Part shown: piece after piece, positions 1-11,163 of the stretch | Layout of the letters: every line of letters starts with the position of its first letter | How positions within the stretch are numbered: the first letter of the stretch is position 1 | Assembly: GCA_003427395.1 (NCBI GenBank) | Contig: BFEA01000202.1 | Location: 1,596,401 to 1,634,104, forward strand | DNA: 37,704 nucleotides | Origin: Chara braunii | Lineage: Eukaryota > Streptophyta > Charophyceae > Charales > Characeae | Reading direction: 5' to 3' | Position numbers and translations under genes: made by a program | Notes under the pieces: generated by a model | Told to the model about the DNA's origin: nothing | Databases searched by the model: none | The model's input: the letters and a program-made list of their open reading frames with translations, nothing else

Positions 1-87
<87 letters not shown>
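1..87. repeat. (AG)n microsatellite
   Basis: An uninterrupted AG dinucleotide run fills the window edge, so the true array may extend further left. Similar GA/CT tracts occur at 19672-19722 and 36777-36840. Confidence 0.99.
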
Positions 88-89
<2 letters not shown>

Positions 90-199
90 CCTTCTTCATC
101 AAAGGTTATCCCCTACCCGTCCTACTGTCCTACCTAAGACCCCTCCTATGTTTCACAATTCTATATTCCATTGAACATGGTGTTGGCCGGCCATTGAGG

Positions 200-1470
200 T
201 GGGGGACGAGAAGGTGTGAGGTGAATGGCTATGGTAGATGGGTGATGGGGGTGGAGGAGGAAGAAGGTGTGAGGTGGTTGGCTATGGTGGATGGGAGATG
301 GAGGTTGAGGAGGAAGAACGTGTGAGGTGGTTGACTATGGGGGATGGGTGAAGGTGAAGGGATGGAGGAGAAAGGTGTGAGGTGGTCGACTATGGTGGAC
401 GAATGATGGAGGTGGAGGGGAAGGAGGTATGAGGTGGTTGGATATGGAGGATGGGTGAGGAAGGTTGGAGGAGGAAGAAGGTGGAAGGTGGTTGGTTATA
501 GTGGACGAGTGACGGAGGTGGAGGAGGAAGGTGTGAGGTGGTTGGCTATGGCGGATGGGTGAAGGAGATGGAGGAGGGAGAAGGTGTGGGGTGGTAGGCT
601 ATTGCGGATGGGAGTTGGAGGTGGTGGATGAAGGTGGTGTGAGGTGGTTGGCTATGGTGGATGGGTGAAGGAGGTGAAGGAGGTGAAGGAGGAGGAATGT
701 GTGAGGCGGTTTACAATGGTGGATGGGTGAAGAAGGTAGTAGGAGGAAGAAGGTGTGAGGTGATTGGCTATGGTGGATGGGTGAAGGAGATGGAGGAGGA
801 AGATGGTGTGAGGTGGTTGGCTATGACGGATGGGAGATGGCGGTGGAGGAGGAAGAAGTTGTGAGGTGGTTGGCTTTGGCAGAGGGGTGATGGAGGTGGA
901 GGAGGATGAATCTGTGAGGTGGTTGGGTATGATGGATGGGTGAGGAAGGCGGATGATGAAGAAGGTGAAAGGTGGTTGGCTATGGCGGATGGGTGAAGGA
1001 GGTGGAGGAGGAAGAAGGTGCAGAGGTGGTTGACTATGGTTGATGGGCGATGTAGGTAGATGAAGAAGATGATGTGAGGTGGTTGGCTATGGCGGATGGG
1101 TGATGGAGGTGGAGGAGGAAGAAGGTGCGGAGGTGGTTGACTATGGTGGATGTGCGAGGTAGGTGGAGGAGGAAGAAGGTGCAAAGGTGGTTGGCTATGG
1201 GGGATGGGTGATGGAGGTGGAGGAAGAAGAAGGTACGAAGGTGGATGGCTATGGATGATGAGTGATGGAGGTGGAGGAAGAAGACGATGTGAGGTGGTTG
1301 GCTATGGTGGATGGGTGATGGAGGTGGAGGAGGAAGAAGGTGTGAGGTGGTTGGATATGGTGGATGGTTGAGGGAGATTGAGGAGGAAGAAGGTGTGGAG
1401 GTGTTTGACTATGGGGGATGGTTGATGGAGGTAGAGTAAGAAGGTGTGAGGGTGGCTGGCTATGGTTGAT
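200..1470 (+). repeat. G-rich minisatellite, unit about 54 bp
   Basis: About two dozen imperfect copies of a unit running GTGTGAGGTGGTTGGCTATGG, then GATGGGTGATGGAGG, then TGGAGGAGGAAGAAGG. Successive GTGTGAGG anchors lie at about 214, 267, 320, 375, 427, 481, 531, 584 and 637, so spacing is 50-55 bases with some longer units. Because 54 is a multiple of 3, several frames stay open on both strands (for example 661-864 plus, 768-1184 minus) and give repetitive Trp/Gly/Arg or Pro/His/Ser peptides. I regard these as products of the repeat, not genes. The top strand is strongly G-over-C, with many GG and GGG runs. Confidence 0.93.
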
Positions 1471-1474
1471 GGGT

Positions 1475-2160
1475 GATGGACGTGGACGGAGGAAGGGGGT
1501 CCGCTATGGTGCTTTCTAAGTCTTTGGTATTGTCCTTCCTATATCGTCCCAACGTTCAAACCCTCATAAAACTCACTTACGAAATTCAGATCTGCAGCAA
1601 AGACTCAAACTTTGCAAAAACTCAGACTTGCGAAAAACTTAGATCCCTGAAAAAGTCAGATTTCTCAAATTTCTGTTTTTGTCGAGGGGAGGGGGAGCCG
1701 AAGAACTCAAATTTGTGTTTGCAGACTTACACGACGTCAGATAATCTCGTCACTTCACAGACCCTCTGTATACACTGGTGCTCCTAAAACTGGGCCTCAT
1801 TCTGCCACCGTTTACCCCTACTTGCCTGTTCCGGGCATCGCCCGAGGCTCTAAGTGAAGAGTTCGGCGAAGTCCATTTTCCATTTTTTTGTGGGAAAATA
1901 GACTCAGATGGCCTGGGGATTCTGCAGGCCATTTACCTATGCCTAGGATATGGGGTCTATCAAGTCATTGCTCCCATATCCCTCTATTTGATGGGGTTGG
2001 TTTTTTGCATACCTGGCCGCGCTGGTTAGTTGGTTGTTTTCAGGCCGGCTCTTGGTCGGGGACCTAAACACCGGTTTTTAGCAGCAGCCAGAGCCAAACG
2101 CTTTGCCAAGCATCAACAGCAGTAGCAGTAGTCTCGTCATCATCATTAGTAGCAGTCGTA
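1475..2160. other. Non-coding stretch, nothing recognised
   Basis: The minisatellite fades into single-copy-looking sequence. The short open frames here (1473-1787 plus, 1778-2029 plus) show no family resemblance. A degenerate AGC/AGT trinucleotide stretch lies around 2080-2165. Confidence 0.6.
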
Positions 2161-2170
2161 GTCTTCTACC

Positions 2171-2324
2171 TACTCCCCTTTTTCGTGTTCAAATAGAGCA
2201 TGGGGGGGACGGGGGGTAAAACGGTGTTAAGATAGAACACGAGTGGGTACTCCCCTTTTCGTGTTCGAATAGAGCACGAGTGGGGCGGGGGGTAAAACGG
2301 TGTTCAGATAGAGCACGAGCGAGG
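2171..2324. repeat. Two-copy 77-bp tandem duplication
   Basis: TACTCCCCTTTT-CGTGTTC at 2171 recurs at 2248. Both copies continue with a GC-rich GGGGCGGGGGGTAAAACGG core and AGATAGARCACGAG. The copies differ at several positions, so the duplication is not recent. Confidence 0.85.
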
Positions 2325-2529
2325 GTGAACATTTATAAACATACAACCCTGTTATGTACACGTGACTTAGTGGGGACATCCAAAAGCGAGGTGGAATATC
2401 ATCCAGGAAAGAATTGACAAGACGCATAAGTCGTAGTAGGCAAAACATTCGCACATAACTAGTGTCGTCAAAGATCCAAGTTGCAATTTTTATTGGAGTG
2501 GGGAAACATACCATGTATGAGGGAAAAAT

Positions 2530-4390
2530 GACCACAACTCTATAATGATAAAAATTCAAAGTAGCGATGTAAAACTACGTGAAGAAATGGGCAAGACATA
2601 GAGAGAGAGTGAGGGAATTTCACTCCCAAGTTTAAAAACGCAAGGATCAAAATAGCGATTTACAACGAAGTGAAAAAATGGACAATGCATGAGGAAAATA
2701 TGATCAACACTATAATGAGCAAGAATCTAAGAACAATTTACAACCAAGTGGAGAAGTGAACAAAACATGGAGAAAGAGAAAAAAAAAACTCCCTCCCAAG
2801 GCTTGAACACTCAAAGATCATAGTAGCGATTTAAAACTAAGTGAAGAAATGAACAATGCATGAGGGAAAGATGATCACAACACTAAAATGACAAGAATCT
2901 AAGTAGAGATTTACAACTACGTGAAAAAGTTGACCAAACATGGAGAGAGAGTGAGAGAGTCTCTCTCCCAAGCTTGAAAACTCATAGATCAAAGTAGCAA
3001 TTTACAACCAAGTGAAAAAATAGGCAATGCATTAGGGAAAGATGATCACAACACTAGAATGAGCAAGGATCCAAGTAGCGATTTACAACCAAGTGAAGAA
3101 ATGGACAAAACATGGAGAAAGAGTGAGAGAATCTCACTTCTAAGGTTTGAAAACCCAAAGAGCAAAGTAACGATTTACAATGGAATGAAGAAATGGACAA
3201 TGCATGAGGGAAAGATAATCACAAAACTAGAATAAGCAATAATCCAAGTAGCGATTTACAACCAAGTGAAAAAATGGACAAAACATGGAGAGAGATTGAG
3301 AGAATCTCACTTGCAAGGCTTGAAAACTGAAAGATCAAAGTAGCGATTTAAAACTAAGTGAAAAAATGGATACTGCATGAGGGGAAGATGATCACAACAT
3401 TAGAATGAGCAAGAATCCGAGTAGAAATTTACAAACAAGTGGATAAATAGGCAATATATGGAAAGAGAGTGAGAGAATCTCACTCCAAAGCTTGAAAACT
3501 CAAAGATCAAAGTAGTGATTTACAACTAAGTGAAGAAATGGACAGTGTATGAGAGATATATGGTCACAACTCTAAAATGAGCAAGAATCTAAGCAGCGAT
3601 TTACAACTAAGTAAAGAAATGGATAAAACATGGAGAGAGAATAAGAAAATCTCACTCCCAAGTTTAAAACTCAAAGATCAAAGTAGCGATTTACAACCAA
3701 GTGAAGAAAAGGACAATGGATGAGGAAAATATGATAACAACACTAGAATGACCAGAATCAAAGTAACGATTTACAACTAAGTGAAGAAATGGATAAAACA
3801 TGGAGAGAGAGTGAGAGAATCTCACTTCTAAGCTTGAAAACTCAAAGATTAAAGTAACAATTTACAACCAAGTGAAGGAATGAACGATGCATGAGGAAAA
3901 AATGATCACAGTACTAGAATGAGCACGGATCCAAGTAGTGATTTACAACCAAGTGGAGAAATGGGCAAAACATGGAGAGAGAGTGAGAGAATCTCATTCC
4001 CAAGGTTGAAAACTCGAAGATCAAAGTAGCGATTTACAACTAAGTGAAGAAATTGACAATCCATAAGGGAAAGATGATCACAACACTAGAATCCAAGTAG
4101 CGATTTACAACTAAATGAAGAAATAGACAAAACATAGAGAGAATCTGACTCCCAACCGTGAAAACTCAAAGATCAAATTAGCGATTTACAACTAAGTGAA
4201 GAAATTGACAATGCATTTATAAAAGATGATCACAACACTTGAATGAGCAAGAATCCACGTAGCGATTTACAACCAAGTGAAGATATGAACAACTTATGGA
4301 GAGAGAGTGAGAGAATCTCACTCCGAAGGCCTGGAAACTCAAAGTTCAAAGTAGTGATTTACAATGGAGTGAGGTAATGGACAATGATGG
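2530..4390 (+). repeat. Satellite array, unit about 172 bp (two half-units)
   Basis: Anchors matching CATGGAGAGAGAG lie near 2597, 2766, 2939, 3111, 3284, 3457, 3629, 3799, 3971, 4133 and 4295. Spacings are therefore 169, 173, 172, 173, 173, 172, 170, 172, 162 and 162. Each unit has two halves of about 90 and 82 bp that share GTAGCGATTTACAACYAAGT and GAAGAAATGGACAA and then diverge. One half continues with GAGTGAGAGAATCTCACTC, an 8-bp dyad with a 3-base loop (for example 3467-3485 and 4305-4323). The other continues with AAAGATGATCACAACACTAG. There are about eleven copies, AT-rich, with no long open frame. The length is close to nucleosome size and to many plant centromeric satellites; that link is inference. 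Confidence 0.93.
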
Positions 4391-4439
4391 AGGCAACCTC
4401 TAGTGGAGGTGCTACTAACGACTTTCCCTATACTCGGGA

Positions 4440-4640
4440 TGTTAGTTATGGAGGGAAGAGAGGGGAAGGGGAGAAGAGGTGATGGGGAGAGAGTGAAGGG
4501 GAGAGTAGGAAGAGGGAAGGAAGATTTGGGAAAGAAAAAATTAGTGGATGAAGAAGAAGAGAAGGAGGATGAAGAAGATGTCGAAGAAGAAGAAGAAAGA
4601 GAAAAAAAAAAAAGAAAAAAAAAGGGAAGGTGTTGAAGAA
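4440..4640 (+). repeat. Purine tract (GGA/GAA-rich)
   Basis: Almost all A and G on the plus strand, passing from GGGAAGGGGAGAAG to GAAGAAGAAG and A-runs. Open frames on both strands here (4403-4636 plus, 4446-4649 minus) are low-complexity Glu/Lys or Phe/Leu/Ser strings produced by the tract. Confidence 0.85.
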
Positions 4641-4649
4641 AGGGAGCAT

Positions 4650-5364
4650 CTTCTCCTTTTCGAACTCACCTCCTCTAGTGTTTTGGTCTTGAGCTGTCTA
4701 CCTTGATGAAGTTGTCTCTTCCTTTGCACACTTGTCTTCTAACTATGACTTCCTTCTTCCTCAAGCCCTCATTTTTCTTCTTCCCTCACTCTCTCTCTGA
4801 CTATGGCAAGATCTTATCACTAACGCTATGGAGTCCTCTCCTCTAGGAGGGCGAAGGAGACTCCTACTAGCCTTCCTCTCTTCCTCACAGCCTGAGGGCT
4901 ATGGTGGATCACTCCCCTAGGCTGGAACCACTTCTATTGGCCCTAGTAGCTCTCCTCCCTAACCTAGAGTCTCCCTCAAGGTCCCAAACCGGCAGTGGTT
5001 CCCCTCCTCTCATTCTGGTTGAGTGTAATGTTGTCTTGAGCTCATGTGGTCAATATCTACTGACCTCATGCAAATGTGAGTGTGGAGGCCTGCTCCCCCA
5101 GCTTATATAGGCTGGGCACACGACTTCGGTCAGCCCATGGGCCTCTCCATGTGCCTCATGGTGAACCGAGGTACCCCCAAAACTCCCCCTCACTAGTAGG
5201 CCTCTCCGGGAGTACACGGGCCTCGTTTTGGTCAAGTACATGAAGTCTGAGTGGTTGGTACCAACTCGGACTGCCTGTAGAGCCTCCTAATGACTCATTT
5301 TCATTTTCAGATGCTGCCACTTGGACCCGAATAATCAAGGGGCAACCTTACTTAATATTTTCCA
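4650..5364. other. Non-coding stretch with isolated promoter-like and palindromic bits
   Basis: No recognisable gene. A TATA-like CTTATATAG sits at about 5102-5110 and a 12-bp palindrome GTTGGTACCAAC at 5254-5265. Neither has a supporting gene. Confidence 0.5.
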
Positions 5365-6036
5365 CCACTCGATCTGACCGTTGATGGTGTGACTTGCTTT
5401 GCTTACCCATCCCTCATGTCGGCCTACAGTTCCCTTGGGACAGCTCAAGTCCTCATCACTCATCTCACGCTATTCCCATTTTCTAGTTCCGCTGGCAGTA
5501 AGGCCGACACATGTCCCAATTTTCAACTATTTTTATTTGGGCTCATCTAGTCCCTAACACCATCTCTTATGACTTCTTATTTTTATTTGAGACTTTCTGA
5601 CCCTTGTTAGTCTCAATAATGTGCCCCAAGTGTGCCTAATATTCCCGGTCGCTAGATCCTCATCTCGCGGTTGTCATTTACCGCCTCCACTTGCCCATGC
5701 TTGAGACACTGCTTTTCTAGCGTCTTGGGCGTGCCAAGGCTCATTTTCCTTTGGCTGTGGCACCCCAATACAGTCCATTAATTCCTGGAGTGCAATGCTG
5801 GTCATTTTCCTAGTTTCACATTTCCAACTGCATCTGGATCTCATATTGGCTCCGGATGTACTTGAAACATGTATTTTCCTCCCCTCTTGCAATCTGTTGT
5901 ATCTCGGTTGCAAAAAACCTCGATTTTCTTTGATTTTTCTCAAGAAAATCCAAGGAAAATCAAGATACTTTGTGACCGATTCACCCTACGATGAATCCGG
6001 CCACAAACGTATCTCCCAAGTGGTCGTTTTTTACCA
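5365..6036 (+). repeat. Diverged direct repeat, copy 1
   Basis: This block shares an ordered set of landmarks with 6590-7351: CCTCATG-CG, AGTTC-CTTGGGA, CTCAAGTCC, TATTTTTATTTG, AAGTGTGCC, ATGCTTGAGAC, TTTTCTAG-G, AGTCCATTA, TGTACTTGAAACATGT and a GATGAAT-CGG-CACAA end. Order and strand are the same; indels and substitutions are many. No long protein is shared, so it is probably an old non-coding transposon part or a segmental duplication. Confidence 0.8.
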
Positions 6037-6094
6037 TTAGTGGTCCTTTTTCTTTTTCTTTTATTTTCTCTCTTTTTTTTCCCACAAGATTTGG

Positions 6095-6122
6095 ACAGTA
6101 GGGACTTGCCAGTCCCTACTGT
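6095..6122. other. Perfect 12-bp hairpin
   Basis: ACAGTAGGGACT at 6095-6106 and its exact reverse complement AGTCCCTACTGT at 6111-6122 are separated by TGCC. It lies in the spacer between the two direct-repeat copies, just after a pyrimidine-rich run. Confidence 0.9.
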
Positions 6123-6589
6123 ACCAGTCTCTATTGACGACCGACTCAGTCCCTCCTTCTCCTCCTCTTTTTCATCATTCTTCTTTCTTTTTCTTCCCTT
6201 TTTCTTTTCTTTTTCTTTTATTTTTTGTCATGACAAGTGTCAACTAGCTGTTGAGACTTTTTCTACGCCATGGATCTTGATCTAGGCCTAGATCAGGCTC
6301 AAGGGGCAGTCCGTTATTTCTCGGATTGCAATTATGCCCCCCTCACACTCATGGAAGCCCCATTTTACCATCGTTAACTCCAAATTGTAGCCCCCTTTAC
6401 TCCAATTTTCCCATCGTAGCTTATTTATCTCAAAGAGTCTCTCAAGGCTGTAATTTCTCTAGTCGGGCTGGTCCGAGATATCTCAGACTACAATCTACAC
6501 CCCCCCTCCTCATTTCTTCCCTTCTTAGCCCTCTACGACTCACCCGCTTGATCCCATTAGTGTTAGAACTAGTGGTGCTAATATTATGA

Positions 6590-7351
6590 GTCGTTAGATC
6601 TTGATCTTGTTGTTGACGCATCTCTCTTTGATTATTCATTCCTCATGACGCCCCATAGTTCTCTTGGGATATCTCAAGTCCACGACACTTGTCTTGTACT
6701 AGTCCCCAACACTAGTTTTGTCGATGGTCCCACCAGTCCGGGTGCCAATTCGTGACTATTTTTATTTGATCGCATGTGGTCCCCAACACCATTCCCCACG
6801 TCATCTCAATTTGATTTGAGACTCCCTTATCCCCAACAATCCCAATTTCCTCCTCTCCATATATCTCAAGTGTGCCAATTATTCTTGGCCGCGTGATCTT
6901 GATCTGGCGGTCGCCGTTCATCGTCGTGATCTTTGGTCTTCATGCTTGAGACTTTCTTTTCTAGTGCCTTGCAGTCGCCAAGGCTTAATTTCTCATGACC
7001 TTGATACTCCCTTGTAGTCCATTACATCTCGGAATGCAATGGTGACCTTTTTCCTAGTCCCATTGACCCCACACTTACCTCAAACTGAAACAAAATGAAC
7101 CGGCACATCCCCAAGTGCATCTGAACCTAATATTGACTCCGAATGTACTTGAAACATGTGTTTGCTTTACTTTTTGTAATCCGTTGCATCTCGGCCTACT
7201 TCTTTCTTGATTTATCTTGATTTTTCATTCGAAAAGCAAGTTCGAAAATCAAGGAAATCAAGGCATTTAGCAATGGTTTCGTCCTAGGATGAATTCGGTC
7301 ACAAGATGTAGCTAAAACAAGTGTGTTCTTTTGCTCTAGTTGTCCGTTTTT
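6590..7351 (+). repeat. Diverged direct repeat, copy 2
   Basis: Second copy of the module at 5365-6036, offset by about 1.23 kb at its start and 1.30 kb at its end. It carries extra sequence around 7075-7115. Landmarks appear in the same order, including TGTACTTGAAACATGTG and GATGAATTCGGTCACAAG near the right end. Confidence 0.8.
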
Positions 7352-8749
7352 GTCCCAACTGCATCTTGTCTTGATGCAATCTTGTTCAAGGCACCTAGGC
7401 TTTTTTTGTGGAAGGGCAAGCTAGCCATGGTATGGTGGCTTGCCCTTTTTCCACTCCCACACTCTCCTATCTCTCCCATTTTCCCTCTAGGCCATTTTTT
7501 CCTCACCTTTGCTGACCGTTTTATTCCGGATCCCATTAGAACCTCAATTTTTTAGGTTCAACATACTTGGGTCTTCCATATTCAAACCCCTTGTGGTCCG
7601 TTGCACCCTTTTGAGTCCTTTCTCAATTTCAAGGCCTAGAAGCCTCGAAATTGGGGCTCTCGCTCTCTTTTTTTCTAATCTTTTTTATTTTGGCTCCCAA
7701 GGCCACTTATTTTTCAGATTGTCTGTGTCTGGGCTCTTGCTTGGGTGATACCTACTAGCCCTTTTTTTACCCTCTTTGCTTGGTTCATGGACCCTAGGCT
7801 TTTCCCATATCGTATCCAGGTGGCCCCCTCGGTCACACGCTATGATCTCATGTACCGGTGTCAAGGCACTATTTTCCTTGGCGTCATTGGCCCCCTTCTT
7901 GCTGCGGTGCTCAGCATCCGGGTATTATTTTTTTCTGGTTCTTCAAGGAGGGCCGCCTTTACTAATTTCCCGTAACACTTTGCCGGCCGCCACTCTGTGG
8001 TTTATTCCTTCCCGCTGACAATCCTGCCTTAGTCCTTCATCTTGAGGCTCAGGCGGTCCCGGGCCTCTTCCTGGGTCCTTCGTGCTGACAATCCTACCTT
8101 AGTCCTTCATCTTTTCTTTTTTTTTTGCCTCCTTATTCCGGATTCTTTTGTCGTGCACTTCTTAGCCATATATCATGTCTCAAGTGTTGGGACTTGATTC
8201 GAGAACCAGGGGTCTCGACACTGGGTAGAGGGGTGGGTCGCAGGAAGGTTGTGGCGACGGTGTGGGAGCTATGGCGATTGCGGGTGTACGTGTGATGATG
8301 AGAGCATGCTGATGTGGCATTTTTGTTGAGGTGGCACTCTATTGCGTTGTGGGTAGTACCGAAGCTACGACTGGTCATCGAAATGCACATTGCCTGAATT
8401 GGTGAGAAATATGTGGTTGGGGGCAACTATCTCCAGGTACGTTGTTCCCTTACCTTATCTTCCCTCTCAATAACTTCTTATCGTGAGGAAGTGAGTCCAA
8501 CGTTGAGTGTCCTCTCTTTAGTAAGGAGTCGCTCTACCTTGAGAGACAATTTTTTTCCTGGTGGCGCATCTGGCAGAAGAGGGCGGTGCCTTTGAAGGGC
8601 CCTGGTTGAAGCACGGGTCACGGTCACCATGCCAACACATGGGAGTAGTACACGCAGGCCATGCTGCTTTGTCCTTTAAGGCTCTTTGCTGCGTTGATAG
8701 AGGGATCGCGGACCGACCAGTCCTATGCAGACGCCTACCAGACTGTCTA
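7352..8749. other. Non-coding stretch with hairpins and a short duplication
   Basis: No gene recognised. A 10-bp perfect stem, AAGGGCAAGC at 7412-7421 with GCTTGCCCTT at 7438-7447, is followed by T residues. A 12-bp stem with one mismatch lies at 7624-7635 / 7642-7653. A direct repeat of about 30 bp, GCTGACAATCCT-CCTTAGTC, starts at 8014 and again at 8094. Open frames of 60-97 codons here look random. Confidence 0.55.
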
Positions 8750-9344
8750 TAAACAGTTATGGTGGGGATTTGAACTGTACACTGGCTGTGATCGTTGTCT
8801 TGTCTGTGATGTGAAATAATTCATGAGGACCTTGGGGGCTGTCAGTAAATTGCCTCTTGATCAACCAGATCAGTCAAACATAAGGCTTGTTGCATGTGAG
8901 GATAAAGAAAGGGTAGTACTAATCATAAGCGAATTCTAGGGCACAGGGGTGGACCGTTAATACACACCTTAGGCACCGCTGCTTGATGATGCGGACAGGT
9001 ACGTTGGATACAGGTGAACGAAGGTTTCGATTGATGCTTAACTGTAATTCACAACCATACCCATTGTGCATACATCTGCTCACATTTTTTACTTTTATAA
9101 CAGCCAGCCTAGATTAGTACTGAAGTGTTCCACCATAGCCAGTTTTGATCGAAGATGGTGTGAGTGAAACTAATCCAAGTAGGAGTAGATCACGTGTACA
9201 ACTGGTGTACTTGTTGTTGATACCGCTTGAATAGTAGCCTAGGTTATTTGCCAAATATTATTTTATTTTTATTTATTTTACAAATTGGTTAGACACATGT
9301 TGGGGTAGGCTCCAGTGAGGGCACTAGTGCAGACAGTGTCTGCC
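8750..9344 (+). other. Probable E1 leader or upstream flank, unassigned
   Basis: Sequence before the E1 gag. I could not locate a primer binding site, nor a 5' LTR matching the candidate 3' LTR that starts at 22361, so E1 may be truncated on this side. An AT-rich run lies at 9252-9285. Confidence 0.4.
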
Positions 9345-11163
9345 TAGCTGAAGAGTGGACCAGTCAGTGGTGAGGATAGATCTATAGGAAGGAGGGTGAC
9401 ATATCAAGAGTCCCTTAGGATTCCAATCATGCACCAAGCTTTACCACCTGAGGGAGAAAGGGCTATACGATAGGAGGTAGTAGCTGAACGTTTGCAGAGG
9501 GCTAGAGAAGCGACAACAACAACCGAGCAAGTGCTAGCAATGACAACAACCAGTGCAACAATTATGGCTACTTTTGCTGCTACATCTTGTTAGATGAGTG
9601 TAGGTATGCCGACCAGTTCAAATGCCACATCCAACGCAGTGGGAACCAGCAGTTCTTCTAGTCAGATGGTGGACTCGCAGTATAACACGCCACCTCTACG
9701 CACTAGAGAGGCCTCTGAACTCCAACAAGTGGAGTTGATCCGCTTACGGTTAGAGAAGGAACTTAGAGAAGCTACTGAAAGAGAAACGGAGATTAGAACT
9801 AGGAAAGCTAGACTAGAGAATAGGAGGGCAGCCAAAGTTGTTGTAGAAGGGTTAGATGACGCTGTCATTGATAATAACACGAAGATTCTCAAGGCAGATC
9901 TCCTGTCCATGCATGCAGACATGGACATGAAACTGGACGCTATCCAGGATACCCTTGACCAGATACTGAGCACCATACAGGGGATAGGAAGAGCTTTCCC
10001 ATCTCCAACAGGTGGGCCCAGTTTCCGACCTCCGGTTTTCCCATCACTTGTCTCCATGGTGGTGGTCACAAGTCCCACTATGTCTCGGTTTAGCAGTTCA
10101 CCAAGCAGTACTTCAGCAGCAGCAACACAAACTGTTGCTTCTTCATCTTCTGGTCCAACGGCTGGTGTTACACAACAGCCAGTCCCGCCAGTGGGACAAC
10201 AGCAGCCTTGGTACCCAAGACTCCTCTAAAACCACCCTCACCCTTCTTAGGTGATAAGAAGGATGAGGCTCTCGACACTTGGTTGAGAATGGTTGCAGTG
10301 TGGGTCATATCTCGAGGGCTTGGCACAGCGATGGCTATATGGATTAGTAGCCTCGAAAGGGTTCGCCAGGCGTATGAATGATTGGGCTTAGAGAGCTCTA
10401 TGGAATTGGTAGAAACATGAAGGCACAACCCGCAGCAGGCCCAGCAGGCCACTGACGCGTTGACCCGGTTTGATGCTAAGAAGTACAAATCTGCGCGTGA
10501 ACTTACCTCTGTCGTGGAGCGTCTCATTGTCATCCCGGGCATGAGCTAGGGTCCACAGGTCCTCATGACCATGTACTTGAGATGTCTTCCCACAGACGTC
10601 AAGAACTTTCTGGTCAGTGAGGCCAACATCGAATATCACACTCTGGACTCCTTCAGCAAGAAGGCCTTAGACTCAGAGGCTAAGCTAGAAGGAGCCCAAT
10701 AACCCTCTACAGACGGAAGAAAAAATAAGAGTCCACAAAAGTGGAAAAAGAAAGGTAGTCCATTGATGACGGTTGATTCTGGAGGGAATCAAACAAAGAT
10801 TGATGATTATTCTGACTTAGAGGATGAAACATAGTTTGAAGACGCGGATAGTGTCGAGGATAGCAACCTCGCTTCGTTAGTAAAGGTTAGTAAAGGTCGC
10901 GGCAAGGGCGGTCAACAAAAGAGTCAGGGGCAAACCCAAAACTCAAACAAGGTACCAGCTTGGGTGAGGGTGGGTCTGAAACAAGATGTGTGGCAAGACC
11001 GCTATTAGCGAGGAGCTTGCATCAACTGCGGCGAGTACGACCATCAGCAGTTTATATGCAAGAACGCTAAGGTATCACAGAAGATTCCTCCCAAAGGTAG
11101 ATTCGGGACCTCTTCTTCCCATAGTGGGGCTTCTACGAGCTCCAATTCGGGAAACACATCGGG
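9345..11163 (+). pseudogene. E1 gag, decayed (Ty3/gypsy)
   Basis: Structural polyprotein of a retrotransposon, which packages the element RNA. The frame is open from about 9345, has an ATG at 9429 and a longer clear stretch at 9594-10229. It begins with a Thr/Ser-rich region, followed by a charged helical stretch (ELQQVELIRLRLEKELREA) and a Gln/Pro/Ser-rich linker. A one-base shift near 10205 leads into the capsid-like part with DEALDTWLRMVAVW. Stops interrupt at 9591, 10378 and 10547, among others. A CCHC zinc knuckle with intact C-X2-C-X4-H-X4-C spacing (CINCGEYDHQQFIC) is encoded at 11018-11059, just after a TAG that replaces an expected Gln. Several stops are TAG or TGA where CAG or CGA would fit. 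Clearly non-functional. Confidence 0.82.

Noticed and set aside
661-1371. Several open frames on both strands in the G-rich minisatellite
   Set aside because: They are register products of a 54-bp repeat, with repetitive peptides and no start context or domain.
2530-4390. Possible CRISPR-like direct repeats
   Set aside because: Units are whole-length tandem repeats without unique spacers, in a eukaryotic context.
4403-4729. Overlapping Glu/Lys-rich and Phe-rich frames
   Set aside because: The purine tract is open in most frames; no gene signal.
7412-7450. Stem-loop followed by T residues as an intrinsic terminator
   Set aside because: Bacterial-type terminators are not expected here and no gene ends at it.
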